A DNA stretch of 64,000 nucleotides from assembly GCA_020002185.1 (NCBI GenBank), contig CM034534.1, positions 12,763,810 to 12,827,809 of the forward strand, given 5' to 3'. The notes beneath the pieces were generated by a model. It had not been told where the DNA came from, searched no databases, and worked only from the letters and a program-made list of their open reading frames with translations. Positions within the stretch are counted from its first letter, which is position 1, and every line of letters starts with the position of its first letter. Position numbers and translations under genes: made by a program. The stretch comes from Paraescarpia echinospica. Lineage: Eukaryota; Annelida; Polychaeta; Sabellida; Siboglinidae. This document shows, piece by piece, positions 42,459-53,214 of the stretch.

Positions 42459-43239
42459 ATGTCGTCGATACCTTGGGCCCAACTGCGCGCTGAATGGCGT
42501 GATCTCGAAATGTAAGTACTTTTATTATTATTATTATTATTATTATTAATATCATTCTTTGTTTCATTCAATAGATATCCTATACAACATACTATAATCA
42601 TCACAGTGTTCTTCACATAAACTACCTGTGATGTCTCACCTCTATTATTCCTTATGCTTACGATTGTTATGTGTCACGGTTATCTATATTACCTTTCAGG
42701 TCTGTCGATATCATCGATGCTGACCGTATCACCGAAGTTGCTGCTGACTTGATATGGCGTGAACTCGAACTGTAAGTACTTTTATTCTCTGTTTCATTCG
42801 ATAGATATCCTATACATATCATACTATAATCATCACAGTGTTCTTCACGTAAACTACCTGTGACGTCTCACCTCTATTATTCCTTATGCTCACGTTCTTT
42901 ATGTGTCACGGTTATCTATATTATCTTTCAGGGCTGGCTGTATCACCGATGGTCCTGCTGCTACCTGGAGTCTGACAGGAAGTGTCAGTGACTCCAGCAG
43001 TGAGGATGATGAGGAGTGCACGTGAGTGTTCAATGATTACAACAATATTTTACTACCTTATTTATGTTTTCTCTTACCCTGTTGTCGTTTCGACTAGGTA
43101 TGCGGTGTTTGATTACCGATTACGTCAGCAGACGTCTCCATTACGTATTGTATCATAGTCCGTTGATCTAGCTTGCCCTTTTATCGTATGTCGATTCCCT
43201 ATGCGGTGTCTGGTTACATCACTGGCTTATCCCACCCGG

Positions 43240-43278
<39 letters not shown>

Positions 43279-43466
43279 AACATTTCATATATGTTTTCAG
43301 AGAGTACGAGCTCCGTGATAACCACTCCTACTTATTCTGTCACGTGCTACGCGAACTCCTAGAGACCGTGCCTCCCTTTGACGCAGACCCTGTTCCTTCC
43401 CTGATGGAGATCGAAGACTGGGATGCCGAGATCGAAGACTGGGATGCCGAGATGATCGATCGTTAA
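42459..43466 (+). CDS. Four-exon small acidic protein inside the Polinton
   Basis: Exons 42459-42511, 42700-42771, 42932-43021 and 43301-43466. All three introns are phase 2, with donors GTAAGT, GTAAGT and GTGAGT and acceptors TTTCAG each time. The joined frame is 127 codons with a single terminal TAA. Exons 1 and 2 end in similar WR(D/E)LE segments and introns 1 and 2 are near-identical, so an exon-intron unit was duplicated. Exon 3 is Ser/Asp/Glu-rich (SDSSSEDDEEC). Exon 4 has a helical LFCHVLRELLETV and two EIEDWDAE repeats. No family recognised; an acidic interaction or activation protein is a guess. It is the only Polinton gene on the + strand, next to the right TIR. The poly(A) signal is at 43488. 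Confidence 0.75.
43239..43276. repeat. (AT)n in intron 3 of the Polinton gene
   Basis: TA dinucleotide run just before the acceptor of exon 4. Confidence 0.9.
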
Positions 43467-43477
43467 TTTAATTCTGT

Positions 43478-43924
43478 ATCATTCGTTAATAAAATACATG
43501 TATACTCGTATATACTCTTGTGTTTCGTTAGTTCTTTCACACACGCACATCCTCTCTCTCCTCTCATACACGTACATTCATGCACAACTAATACCTCTCT
43601 ACACGCCTCGTTATCATTAACAACCTAATCAACTTTCAAACTGTGGTTGTTACTAGTTATTCCCTTAGTACTAATTCTTCATACATACATACATCACATG
43701 TTTTAAAGACCGAGTCGCTAGATATAGATAGTACTACGGCTGCTTAGCACTAGATGACACTACGGACGCTTAGGTACACTTCTTTCCGCTAGGAGGCGCA
43801 GGTCACGTGACTGCTCACTTTGCTCAGGAGGAGGCTCACTTTGCTCAGGGGGGAGGCTTTCGAAACCTCCCTAATATCGCTTAAACTCCTCAGGATACCG
43901 ATCCAAAAATGCGAGCATACTACT
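43478..43924 (-). repeat. Polinton right terminal inverted repeat
   Basis: Inverted match to 27070-27470 with several indels; the right copy is about 46 bases longer. It includes an extra GCTCACTTTGCTCAGG duplication near 43822-43855. AATAAA at 43488-43493 can serve the + strand gene. Confidence 0.92.
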
Positions 43925-43930
43925 ATCGTG
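43925..43930 (+). repeat. Polinton target-site duplication, right
   Basis: ATCGTG, identical to 27064-27069. Confidence 0.95.
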
Positions 43931-45037
43931 GTCTGAGACACCCGGGAATACCTCGACGCGGAGTATGAGCTGTGGGATGTTGGTGATGATCAGATCCAGT
44001 GTGTTGTTGAAGCGTGTTGGTTCCTCCACCATCTGTTCAAGACCGTGGTCTTGGTGGATGTCGATAAATTCAGTGTGGAGTCGGGGGCAAGCAGGCTTAG
44101 GCTTCAGAGTCATCTGTTGCCAGTCCCAGTCTGGGAAGTTGAGGTCACCGCCAATTAGGAGGTGGGCATTGGGGAGAGTTAATGTCTTAGATAAAGATCG
44201 GTGGAACTCCAACAGGCTCACCTCGTCTGAAAAGTTTGGTCTGTAGTATGCGCAAATGTAGAACGCTCTTCTGCCTTGGAGTTTCAACCTGATCCACAGG
44301 AGCTCACAGTTGACATCCAGCTCAGGTACGATGTTGCTGTTAAGGTTAGATCGTACAGCGATAAGGACACCTCCTCCACTTCTGTTTTCTCGGTCTTTCA
44401 TGTAGACGGTGAATGTGTCATGGAAGAATTCTGCACTGTTGATGTCAAGAGTAAGCCACGTTTCAGTTCCACTGAATACACTTTCGAGGAGATTAAGCAT
44501 CTTGACCTTCTTCCCATCAATTGACTGGACATTTATATTGACCACTCTCAGAGGTCTGTTTTTTCGTCGGTTCTGTTGACTGGCTTGGGTTGGTGTGGAG
44601 GCATGCTGGAGACGTTGGAAGTGTGATTCAGTTGGGGTAGAGCAGGAATCAGTGCGGCTGGGTAAGTTAATAGAGGACAAATCAGAGACTGACCAATCAT
44701 CTCCATGGAGATCAAACACAGTCTGACTGTTGGTATTTCCGAAGATGGCACAATGCCAGGGAACATACTCTTTGCAGTCTCCTAGTTGTTGGTACGTCAA
44801 TGTGTCAATGCTCTGGCAGTGGGTGTGGAACCATTGGCCACATGTCTCACAGGCCACTCCTCTGTCCATCCACTTTACTGGGAAATCACAAGTACCACAT
44901 TTCCAGGCGGAGTGTTGAGAGTTGTTGGAGTTTGAGGAAGAAGGGCAGTCATTAGGGCCGGGGTTCGGCTCCGGAGCATACGAGTTGCTAAGCAGGAGGC
45001 TCGCCAAGTAAAGCAGGACAAGTCGTTGGCGATACAC
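43931..45037 (-). pseudogene. Inner LINE ORF2 start: PHD finger and endonuclease
   Basis: About 369 codons from the ATG at 45037 until the frame enters the Polinton end. It begins with a hydrophobic stretch and PEPNPGPNDCP. A PHD-type zinc finger follows (CGTCDFPVKWMDRGVACETC, then WFHTHC, ending PWHC). The apurinic-type endonuclease has RVVNINVQSIDGKK, GTETWL, YRPNFSD, GGDLNFPDWDW and the final GVSDHD catalytic box. The insertion lies exactly after SDHD. Upstream of the Polinton the frame is undamaged. Confidence 0.88.
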
Positions 45038-45669
45038 GGTGCGCTTAGGTTGTCGTTTTAGTGAGTCATTGAGAGACTGAACGAGTACGCTGTAGCAGGT
45101 GCCCAGTGTCCGAGGTACAGTTTTGTTTTGGAAGCTAATGCTGTCGATGTCATAATACTGAGGGGGTCAGAAAACATCAGAGGAGAAAGTTTTGAAACAG
45201 AAGATGAAGGTCACCAAGATAAACAATGAGATATTGAGTTGGAACATACCTTCGAGATCACCGGAAGTAAACAAAGTTACAAACTTACACGAACTTGACG
45301 TAGTTAGCTCAAAGTACTGATATTCAGAAATGTTGACTAAGCTATCCCCTAAAAATTTACAAAACTATATAAACCTAACTCTTCGTCATATTCTACCTAA
45401 AGTTAAAATTTATTAATGAAAATAAACGCCACAAATATATGAAAATCTAGAGTTCAATCACATACGAAAGAAAAAGCATGGCTACTCCACGCATGCGCAG
45501 ATCCCCCGTTATAAGTAGCGTTAAAGATTTTATTATTTTGTGTGTGATTTGTTCAAGTTAGTTTAAATGGAATCACACCCGCTACTATTTTTAAACGGAA
45601 GGTTGTCAATTGTTTTTGTCATTTAGTTCGTCAACGTTATTAAGTACGAATTTGCAGTTACAGTTTGTA

Positions 45670-45930
45670 TCAAGGTAGTGCTTGAAATCTTTTTCTGCCG
45701 ATATTTGTAGAAAACATGTTAAATGCGTTTGCTACATCCAGTTTGTTTTTTCTTGAAATAATTTCATATATAGTTGTCCCTTTATTCCTGTCAGAGTTAT
45801 ATTTAGCATACGTGGATGCATAATAATGTTGTTTGGATGCACGTATGCTTCTTTTTAATACTGCACTGTATGCTATTAAGTTAATGAGCATTGCTTCGTA
45901 TTCCCATGAATTAGGATTTGTACGTTTCAT
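45670..45930 (-). pseudogene. Outer LINE endonuclease-RT linker fragment
   Basis: 86 codons, with LKRSIRASKQHYYASTYAKY and the downstream TTIYEIISRKNK of LINE proteins. It continues in degraded form toward 45540, where the inner LINE interrupts it. Confidence 0.6.
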
Positions 45931-45998
45931 TGTCTTGTATAACCTATATCAAAACGTTGTGGATTTTAGCAGACCAACGGTGGTCCATTTAGATTTTT

Positions 45999-47115
45999 AG
46001 TCCTTTGGGCCGAAGGTCCAATGGACTATTCCCATCACTCTGCATCCGCCGTCCGCCGTTAGCCGCCGTATCTCAGAAACAGTTCAGCAACTTTTTCTCT
46101 AATTTTGCATACACGTATCTTAGAGAACTGACACTATCCAGGAGAAATCTGTATTTGATTGAATCATTCCAAGGGCTCTCTAGGGCCTCCAAGGGCCCCA
46201 AAACTGTACAATTTTTTACATTTTGCCTAATTTTTCAAAAACTGTTCAGTAACTTTTTATTTATTTTGCGTATACATTTCATATGGTAATGTCACTGGAC
46301 ACAATAACTCTGTGTTTGATTCAATCATTCTAATGGCATCTAATGACCCCCAAAATAGGACCCCAAAACTGATAAATTTTCACATTTTGCCTATTTTTTC
46401 AAACACTCTTCAGTGTTTTTGCATAGACATTTCATGTGGTAGTGCCATTATTCACAAGAAATCTGTATTTGATTGAATCATTCAAAGGGCACCAAAGGTC
46501 CTCTAAAATGCTAAATTTGCTAACTAAGTTGTCTACTGCAGTTTCAGCTCTATCTGACTTACAGTCCTTTCCTCAACTAATCCATTTTCCTAGAACATCT
46601 GTCACATGCACAGTTTTCATGTAACTGTTTATGGTAACATTTTGATATTTGTTTTATAAAGCATTTATACCCACTAGCCAATTCTCTTAACTCTGCTTTA
46701 GCTTCGTAATTTTTAATTTTCTTTAGTCTACCTTTTGCTCTTAGATAATCTGTCCTCTTAGTTTTATACATAAAGACATAATCTAGCATAACTTGGTAAG
46801 TTTTTGTAGCAGCACATTTGTACTTCCAGTGTATCATTGCAACATAACATGCATACTGTGTGCCACATTTAAATGGCATGCATGTAATATTTCCATGCAA
46901 TCCATTTGCATGTATAATGTAAAACTTCAACAGCCGTTTTCTTCATTTTCACTTTTTGACCCTTACCATGTTCAATGCTCCATAACTTCGCCAATTTTTG
47001 TAGCAGTCATAATTTTTAAAACCGTGTAAAGCACCCTACCATTTTTCCGACTTATCACTCATTTGGTCACATATAGACGTATTAGTCCAAAGGACTTCAG
47101 GGCCTCTTGGCCAAT
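45999..47115. mobile_element. Repeat-rich insertion with hairpin-like ends
   Basis: The left edge contains AGTCCTTTGGGCC...AATGGACT and the right edge AGTCCAAAGGACT plus GGCCTCTTGGCC, so both ends are short self-complementary sequences. The interior holds three or four degenerate units of about 160 bp around TTCAGTAACTTTTT and GATTGAATCATTC. The right part (46580-46930) has an unrecognised minus-strand frame with several cysteines. Class unknown. Confidence 0.4.
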
Positions 47116-47829
47116 TTTTTTATGTTTGATCTATCAAATGTAACTAATTTGCTCAAAGTGTGATTGTCATTTGCCTTATCAATTATTTCGCGTATAATAT
47201 TGTAATTTAGATTAAGGTATGTCTTCACATTTTTGTCTAGTTAGATGCATTGATATAATTTATTATATTTTGAGTGGCGTTGTCATTTTGTATGTTAATT
47301 TTAATCCATTTTGGGTTTGATGGATTGACTAACGAACTTTCTGAGAGAATAAAGTATGGGAGATGATTAGATAACTTTTTTTATTAATATACCTGATGTA
47401 GATCTGGCTATAGATCTCTGACTTTTACAGAATATTTATTCAATTAATGTGCTGTTTGAGCGGGATAATCTGGTAGGAAGTGTGATTTGGGGAAATAAAC
47501 TGTGGGATGTCAACATATCAAAGAATTCGTTGCATATTGAAATTTCGTTTATCTTGAGGAGATTAATATTGAAGTATCCGGCTATGTTAATAGTTGTGTT
47601 TGATTAATCTGTTGACAAGATACGTGTGGTGAATTCATTAATAAATTGCCTGACATGTTTTCTTATCATGTTTGGGGTGTTAGACAATGTTCAACAAGTA
47701 CAGCAAACTACTATGACGATGGACATGTGTCTATACAGTATGTAAATTGAACACAAAGAAACAGAAACAGATAAAACGTTAATGGCTTTGCTGACTGTAT
47801 AAAAATATACTGCCATGCCATAACTCACA

Positions 47830-48620
47830 ACAACGAGGTGTGATATGTTTATTTAAACACTGCAAGGTACCTCATTCTATGAAAATGGAAGGTACCCATT
47901 TATTATAAACAAAGTACTTTATATACGAAAGGTATATAAGCATTACTAGGTAACATTACGCATGATTTACTGAAACCGTGTCTACGCCAAATTAGAATAT
48001 ACCCTATAATAACTATGTGTGATAAATTTATCTAAACACTGCATGTGAAAAAAATACTAAGTGAAAGGTAACATCTTATGTAAACCAATATAACAGGCCT
48101 CATCCATCATTAAACCACATTGGAAAGACATATACCATAGGATACCATTCCTGAACCACCGGGTGTACAAAGTTTGTCTAAACATTGTAAAGAATATAAA
48201 TGAACATATATGATTTTAATTAAGTTGCAAACTATATGTGTCAACGTGACATCGAACACTGTGTTTATCTGTTCAATTTGATATGAGTGAATAGAAATGA
48301 AAGAAAAACATATAATACAATATAATAAAACGTTATTAATGATAACATACTTACAATCATTCATACCACGCAAAAAACTCGTCAATTATTAGTAGGTCTC
48401 CTAAAATAACCGGTTAACCAATGTTACTCTAAATACTGCGTAGCAAAAACAAAGTAAAAAAAATTAATTAGTGAAACGTAGCATCATTGAGTAGGAAAAT
48501 TGAAAACGTAACGTCTATTATTAAAATTAATGGAAAAACATGACATATGATGCATTCTTAAACCACTGGTAGTAGTGGTGGGATGTACAATGTTTGTCTA
48601 AACATTGCAAAGAACAACTG
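47830..48620. repeat. Degenerate tandem repeat within the outer LINE
   Basis: The phrase TGT(T/A)TGTCTAAACATTG(T/C)AAAGAA and variants recur near 47838, 48015, 48170, 48420 and 48582, with similar flanks. AT-rich and non-coding. Confidence 0.5.
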
Positions 48621-48953
48621 AATGATGTGACATAATGCTAAATTCCGTAGTCTGTGTTTGGTATAGTCTACACTTGTTTGAGAGGTATTTGAGACTACCC
48701 CTGCCATTAATACACAGTTTCTACAGCGATCATTGCAGCTACTGTAGGAGCACACATGTGTTATAATCGCGGTTATGTGTGGCCATCGAATAGCGTGTGC
48801 AAATCGGAGGCATCTTACAATGTTACAACTCACGATCACCACAAGAGGTTTGGTAGAGTCTACACGTATGCGAGAATGTCTTTGAAGCTCGTGATTTTAC
48901 GAATCATGTTGCGGTTGGCTTTTAGTATGATCTTGCCGCTGGCCGTCCAACAG

Positions 48954-49801
48954 TCATTCGATTTTTTTCACCATTTTCAGTTTTCGGGTTTCGAATGCAA
49001 GTTTGGAGCGCTTAGGTGTGAGGTCTTCGTTAACGAATATGCGATTTCCACTAGGGCAGGTTTTGTTGAACTCTTTGATTCCGCCCCTGGGACGATACAC
49101 AACATATCTACTACGCTCGCTGCGGAAACGAACAACGGTGCTTCTGGTCTTTGTCTGTCCGTCAACTGGTCGGCCGAGTTTATGGTTGGGGTGCATTTTA
49201 TTGGTTATAATGTCTATAACTTTATCCTCAATGTTTTTACCATTCAATATCCCATTGATGCGGAGATTGGGTCTTCTCGAATATTGTTGGAAGGAATCCA
49301 GCTCATCCTCTAAAGTTACGACCCATTTTTCTAGCTTCTCTATTTTGTCGCTCTTGACGGACAATTGCGCAGTGAAATTAGCAATCTGTGTGTTTAGTGT
49401 ATCTGTCTTGTCGAAAAAATCTCCAGGAACCAGGACCGCTTTCATTTTTTTTCAATTCTGTCGTCTTCTAGTAATGATATAATTTGCAGAATCAGGTTAT
49501 TGTCAATGTCTGCTGTGCTTCCGCTGGCAACAGGTTCAATGTTCGATTTGTTGTCTTTTTTGTTGGGGATAGCGGCGTTGTGTGGTACGTTTATGAGGTG
49601 GGGTGATTGGGGGTGATTTGTTCTTACCTTCACCGAACTCCAGAGTGTCTGTAAAAGTTCGTCACGCTCGGTCGTCACGGTATACGCTCTTGTGCTTGTT
49701 TTGCAGTGTAAATATTCTAATCTATAATCGTCATGGTATGTACACCATCGAAGTGTGGCCGGCAACAGGTTCAATGTTCGATTTGTTGTCTTATCTACCA
49801 C
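48954..49801 (-). pseudogene. Outer LINE ORF1
   Basis: Two overlapping minus-strand frames (49442-49801 and 48954-49445) that one frameshift would join. The second has a coiled-coil-like TLEDELDSFQQYSRRPNLRI followed by NGI, a spaced RPRGGIKEFNK and VNEDLTPKRSKLAFETRKL. This is the usual order of LINE ORF1 RNA-binding proteins: coiled coil, RRM-like core, then the NEDLTP segment. Confidence 0.75.
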
Positions 49802-49810
49802 TCAGCTAAC

Positions 49811-50301
49811 GTAGCATAATAATACTACCTCATTGAAAACAGTGGCGCTACCCGTACAATTTAATATGGGATATCGCCAAAAAGTCACCCTAATTCGTAT
49901 GCTCTGGGTTGGTGTTCACAATGTTAGCCGTGGCTCTTCACAATATGGAAATTGCAAGGGAATACCTTTTTCATAATTCTGTCTCTCAAAATCGTCATGG
50001 TTTACATTTGTCAACATTTATTCCACATGTTGGTAAGATCATTTATCGGGAAATTTATACTCATTTAACACTACTCTTAACTATTGTGGCTATGGACGTC
50101 CTAATGTTGTTACACAGGGTTTCGTCACGTTAGCACTCGTGGCAGTAGAAGTATCCTTCAATTTGTCTTCGACATTTTATGGACGTTCACTTACAGGCAA
50201 CGACTGTTCATTGGACAAGAGGATGAATTATCTTTAATGCGACATTTAAGTGGTATTAACTATCACATGACTACAACGTATTGTCTTTGTTTAACTTATA
50301 G
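49811..50301. other. End of the long intron
   Basis: Intron sequence between the outer LINE and host exon D, with no other feature recognised. It ends in TTAACTTATAG. Confidence 0.5.
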
Positions 50302-50449
50302 GTGACCGCACCCGTGGTGGAAAGGATATTAGTGAAAGACCTGGTCATTTCAACGATAAGAGAAAACCAGAAGAATTTAATACAAAATGTATCTTTGTGA
50401 CGCCCAGCATTATTTATGCCGGTCTCGAGACGTACGCAACGCCAACCAG
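50302..50449 (+). CDS. Host gene exon D
   Basis: Acceptor TTATAG, donor ACCAG|GTAAAT. It enters in phase 1 and leaves in phase 2, exactly completing the split codon left by exon C 27.8 kb upstream. It encodes a GGKDISERPGHF segment and CIFVTPSIIYAGLETYATP. In this domain family the LRLPGD segment at the end of exon C is followed by such a GG...RPGHF...F(V)SPSI.YAG run, so no exon is missing between C and D. No stop or damage is seen. Confidence 0.78.
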
Positions 50450-51940
50450 GTAAATCCGAACTCGCATCGCATTGTAGTAGCGATTTAGCATAAGTCATCA
50501 ACAGAATGTGTATTACTTTAGGTAGGAAATATAACACCTCATGGCGCATTCCGCTATCAATGTACATGTCTCCGCAAGCAAATACTCATGAATCCAAAAT
50601 AGCTCGAGCTCCACAACTGCAAACTTCTAACACGACCAGTAACAATCATATACATGTTACATATGTAACGTTTCATTGAACATACACACGTAATATTTTA
50701 ATTAAATGCGCCAAAATGGATATTTGACGAAAGTGAAGGATGTCTGCATTATATCTGTATTGTACAGATCTAACAGCCGCTGCTTTCAACTATGCTTGCG
50801 TAATATGTGCGATATGACATATAACAATGTTAAATCTTGCTCAAATAAGCTAAGATTGTGGTGATGTAGCACGAACCTTTTTCCAGTTCAGGAAGGACAA
50901 CTGTGTATCTGTTTCTAAGGCAGTTCCACGGTTCACTCATCTGTGCACGTGATGGCTACAGACAGTCGTGGATGTAAATTAAAGAGAAATAAAAGGCAAT
51001 TGTGTACGCCTATGAACGTAAAAGCTTTGATACACCCCAACCAGTTGCAACTACACTCAAGAATATTATACTAGTAGTTTACTGGAATAACTTTGCTGAA
51101 GACACAAAAATTAATATAAATTGTATGGACAGCGCCATTTTTAGAAATCCTGACGTCATCGGTGCGTACTTTTTCCACTTCGCTGAACTGGGAATAGTTG
51201 TCTAGTGTACGCCGCTCAGTAACCCACATGTTTCGGCCAACCGTTTATTCCCAGTCGTAATGGTATTGTGTCAGCTGATTATGCCACTTTTAAGTATGCA
51301 AGTTATATTTATGTATATTGCGAAGTGTTTATATCCGGTATACCAGACCAGGTAGTTTATGACGTAAATAATCACCGAATTTGCTTGTCGCTGCAACTTG
51401 TAATTGTTTCACATCCGCATGGTATACTGTGTGGTATTATAACAGTTGTTCATACATATAAAAGTGTAACGCACCTCCTGAATGGAAGGGAATACGAGAA
51501 ACCAATAAATGAGTCGGGTATTTAAATTTATATCGAGCAAAACTATGAACACGGGGCGTCATAACCGAAAACAAAGCTCGGCGGTTATTGGTCTAGCCTT
51601 GTGACATGAACAAGATGACAGCCTCCAATATATCGGCCATTTTACTAGAATCTTCCACTTTATGACCACATTCTGAATAAACCACTGACGTGAACATTTT
51701 GAATATAGTTGCAAATGCTTCGTTTGTATTAACGTTTTTAGGTGCACGACACCAACAAGTTGTTGCATTTTCATTCCCTTTAAGGAAACGTCTCGCGCAG
51801 TAATTGCGTCGTGGCTGAAGGCTTCCCGGAGAAGTCGAATTGGTAAACAGGTATGACTGTGGTGACGTTGTGAACGTTCGTAACGACTGGACATCGCGCT
51901 ATATAAGAACGTACATTTACCCTTACCTTTCATGTTTCAG
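50450..51940. other. Intron between host exons D and E
   Basis: AT-rich; no repeat or gene recognised. The ORFs in it are short and unremarkable. Confidence 0.5.
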
Positions 51941-52154
51941 CTATACTGATGCCGAGACACACACATCTTATAACAGTCAAATAGCACTCCAGGTTCTAAT
52001 TGCTCCCGACTCCTACAAAGTACGTGCACAGACCATCGGAGCTACGATCCAACTCGACAATAAATTCAAAAATGAGGAGCTGGAGTGGTTGACGGATGAG
52101 CGCGGCAGCATCATTAACTACGCCTTGCTTATTCGTTTGGAAGCAGACGGATGA
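51941..52154 (+). CDS. Host gene terminal exon E
   Basis: Acceptor CATGTTTCAG, entering in phase 2. It encodes 71 codons with QIALQVLIAPDSYKVRAQTI, DNKFKNEELEWLT and the C-terminal NYALLIRLEADG, then TGA at 52152. The PGSYKV..QTIGAT, NEELEW and ALL(V/I)R motifs close the same domain as exons A-D. With all five exons the visible product is about 232 residues. The terminal part of this exon and its 3' flank are duplicated 240 bases downstream. Confidence 0.78.
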
Positions 52155-52329
52155 TCTCGCCCGCTCAACCTTTGCTGGATCGAAAACACTTGAACAGTAT
52201 ACATGCCATTAAAATGTATGCAATACTGCCTCGTGCAAACCAGAGAACAGTGGATTTCCATAGCCAATGCGCTGCTTCATCTTCGCCTTGAACAAACGCG
52301 ATACACCAGTCCTATATACGCTGCCGTAG

Positions 52330-52520
52330 CAACGGCTGAGTACGGAAGCATCAATAACTATGGCTTGCTTATTCGTTTGGACGTTGTTGAATGAATATGT
52401 CCGTTCAACTCTTGCTGGGTCAACAACATTGACTTGTGCTGCAAACAAACAATTTAAAATGTGTGTAATACCGACGCATGCAGACCAAAGAACATTGCAT
52501 TCCCGGTGTCAATGCGTGAA
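52330..52520 (+). pseudogene. Tandem duplicate of the host gene's 3' end
   Basis: GAGTACGGAAGCATCAATAACTA and the following GGCTTGCTTATTCGTTTGG match the end of exon E, offset by exactly 240 bases, including a stop at a similar place. Downstream, GTTCAACTCTTGCTGG matches GCTCAACCTTTGCTGG of the 3' flank. The copy is diverged by about 20 percent, has no splice acceptor of its own and is probably non-functional. Confidence 0.7.
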
Positions 52521-53214
52521 AAAGTTTGGGTGGTTGCGGGACGATCACCCACTCGGGTAAGGCGCCTCTTAATCGTCGTCATGCAACTGATCAGGCACAC
52601 CGTGTCTTTTGTATGCTTCCGCAACAATGGTGATATTTATGCAACGTGTCGTAGTGTTTAGCCGTTATACTTGCACAGTGTATTGATTGCTTTTCATGTC
52701 AAAAACATGCGCGTCAAACGCCTGAAGAGTATCTAAGAAACCATGTTACCACGCACAATAAGGTATCGTTTCTGTGTACACAACGACCGGCTGTTCGTAG
52801 AATCAATAATACCCAGGTATTCGTCACTTGAATAAACTTGGTTCTGTTGTGCATAGTCCATTTCATACTATTCCTCAGCATATAAAGTTATAAACATAAT
52901 ATGCGTTGGCTTATGGTAAATCAGTCTTGTGCGATCTTTTTACGGGTCGTCGACCAAACGTGTTGGGTGACCGCAATCCTGGGCAGTGGTTGTTTCTAAT
53001 ATGCGTTAACCTGCAATGAGCGACCACCTGCCACATACGATCAAATACCACATGTTATTATTAACTGTAGTGGGGTCACCAAACTCTCGGTCATCTCAAG
53101 TTGTAAAAGTTTACGTTTCGGTACCGCCTGATAGGTTGGTGCGTACATAATATTTATGGTTCGAGTGTACAACGATCATCCCCCTGGGGTGCCGTGGGGG
53201 GCACTTTTAAGCAA
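52521..53214. other. Unassigned intergenic DNA
   Basis: No gene, RNA or strong repeat recognised. Confidence 0.4.

Larger units (their letters stand above)
27070..43924 (-). mobile_element. Complete Polinton/Maverick element, 16,855 bp
   Basis: Both ends read AGTAGTATGCTCGC inward, with about 400-bp inverted repeats and a 6-bp target duplication. It carries the full core set: protein-primed polymerase B, retroviral-type integrase, packaging ATPase, adenain-like protease, double-jelly-roll major capsid and penton-like minor capsid. All are open, with no internal stop. Length and gene set match animal Polintons, which are regarded as both transposons and candidate viruses. The accessory genes at 39155-43466 are not part of the universal core. 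Intact frames and an exact target duplication indicate a recent insertion. Confidence 0.97.
43925..45498 (-). mobile_element. Inner LINE, 5' part
   Basis: The 5' portion of the inner non-LTR element: a leader of about 460 bases and the first part of ORF2. It continues at 27063 after excision of the Polinton. Total element length without the Polinton is about 4 kb, in the range of complete CR1-like LINEs. Confidence 0.8.
45499..49810 (-). mobile_element. Outer LINE, 5' part, itself interrupted
   Basis: ORF1 is at about 48954-49801, the endonuclease remnant at about 47120-47720 (a GYFNINLLKIN segment) and the linker to RT at about 45540-45960 (IRASKQHYYASTYAKYNSD). Two non-LINE blocks, 45999-47115 and about 47830-48620, interrupt it. 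The RT continues at 24641-23140. All reading frames are broken. Confidence 0.65.

Noticed and set aside
48756..49313. 185-codon + strand frame
   Set aside because: Antisense of LINE ORF1, which has the coiled-coil and NEDLTP motifs on the minus strand.
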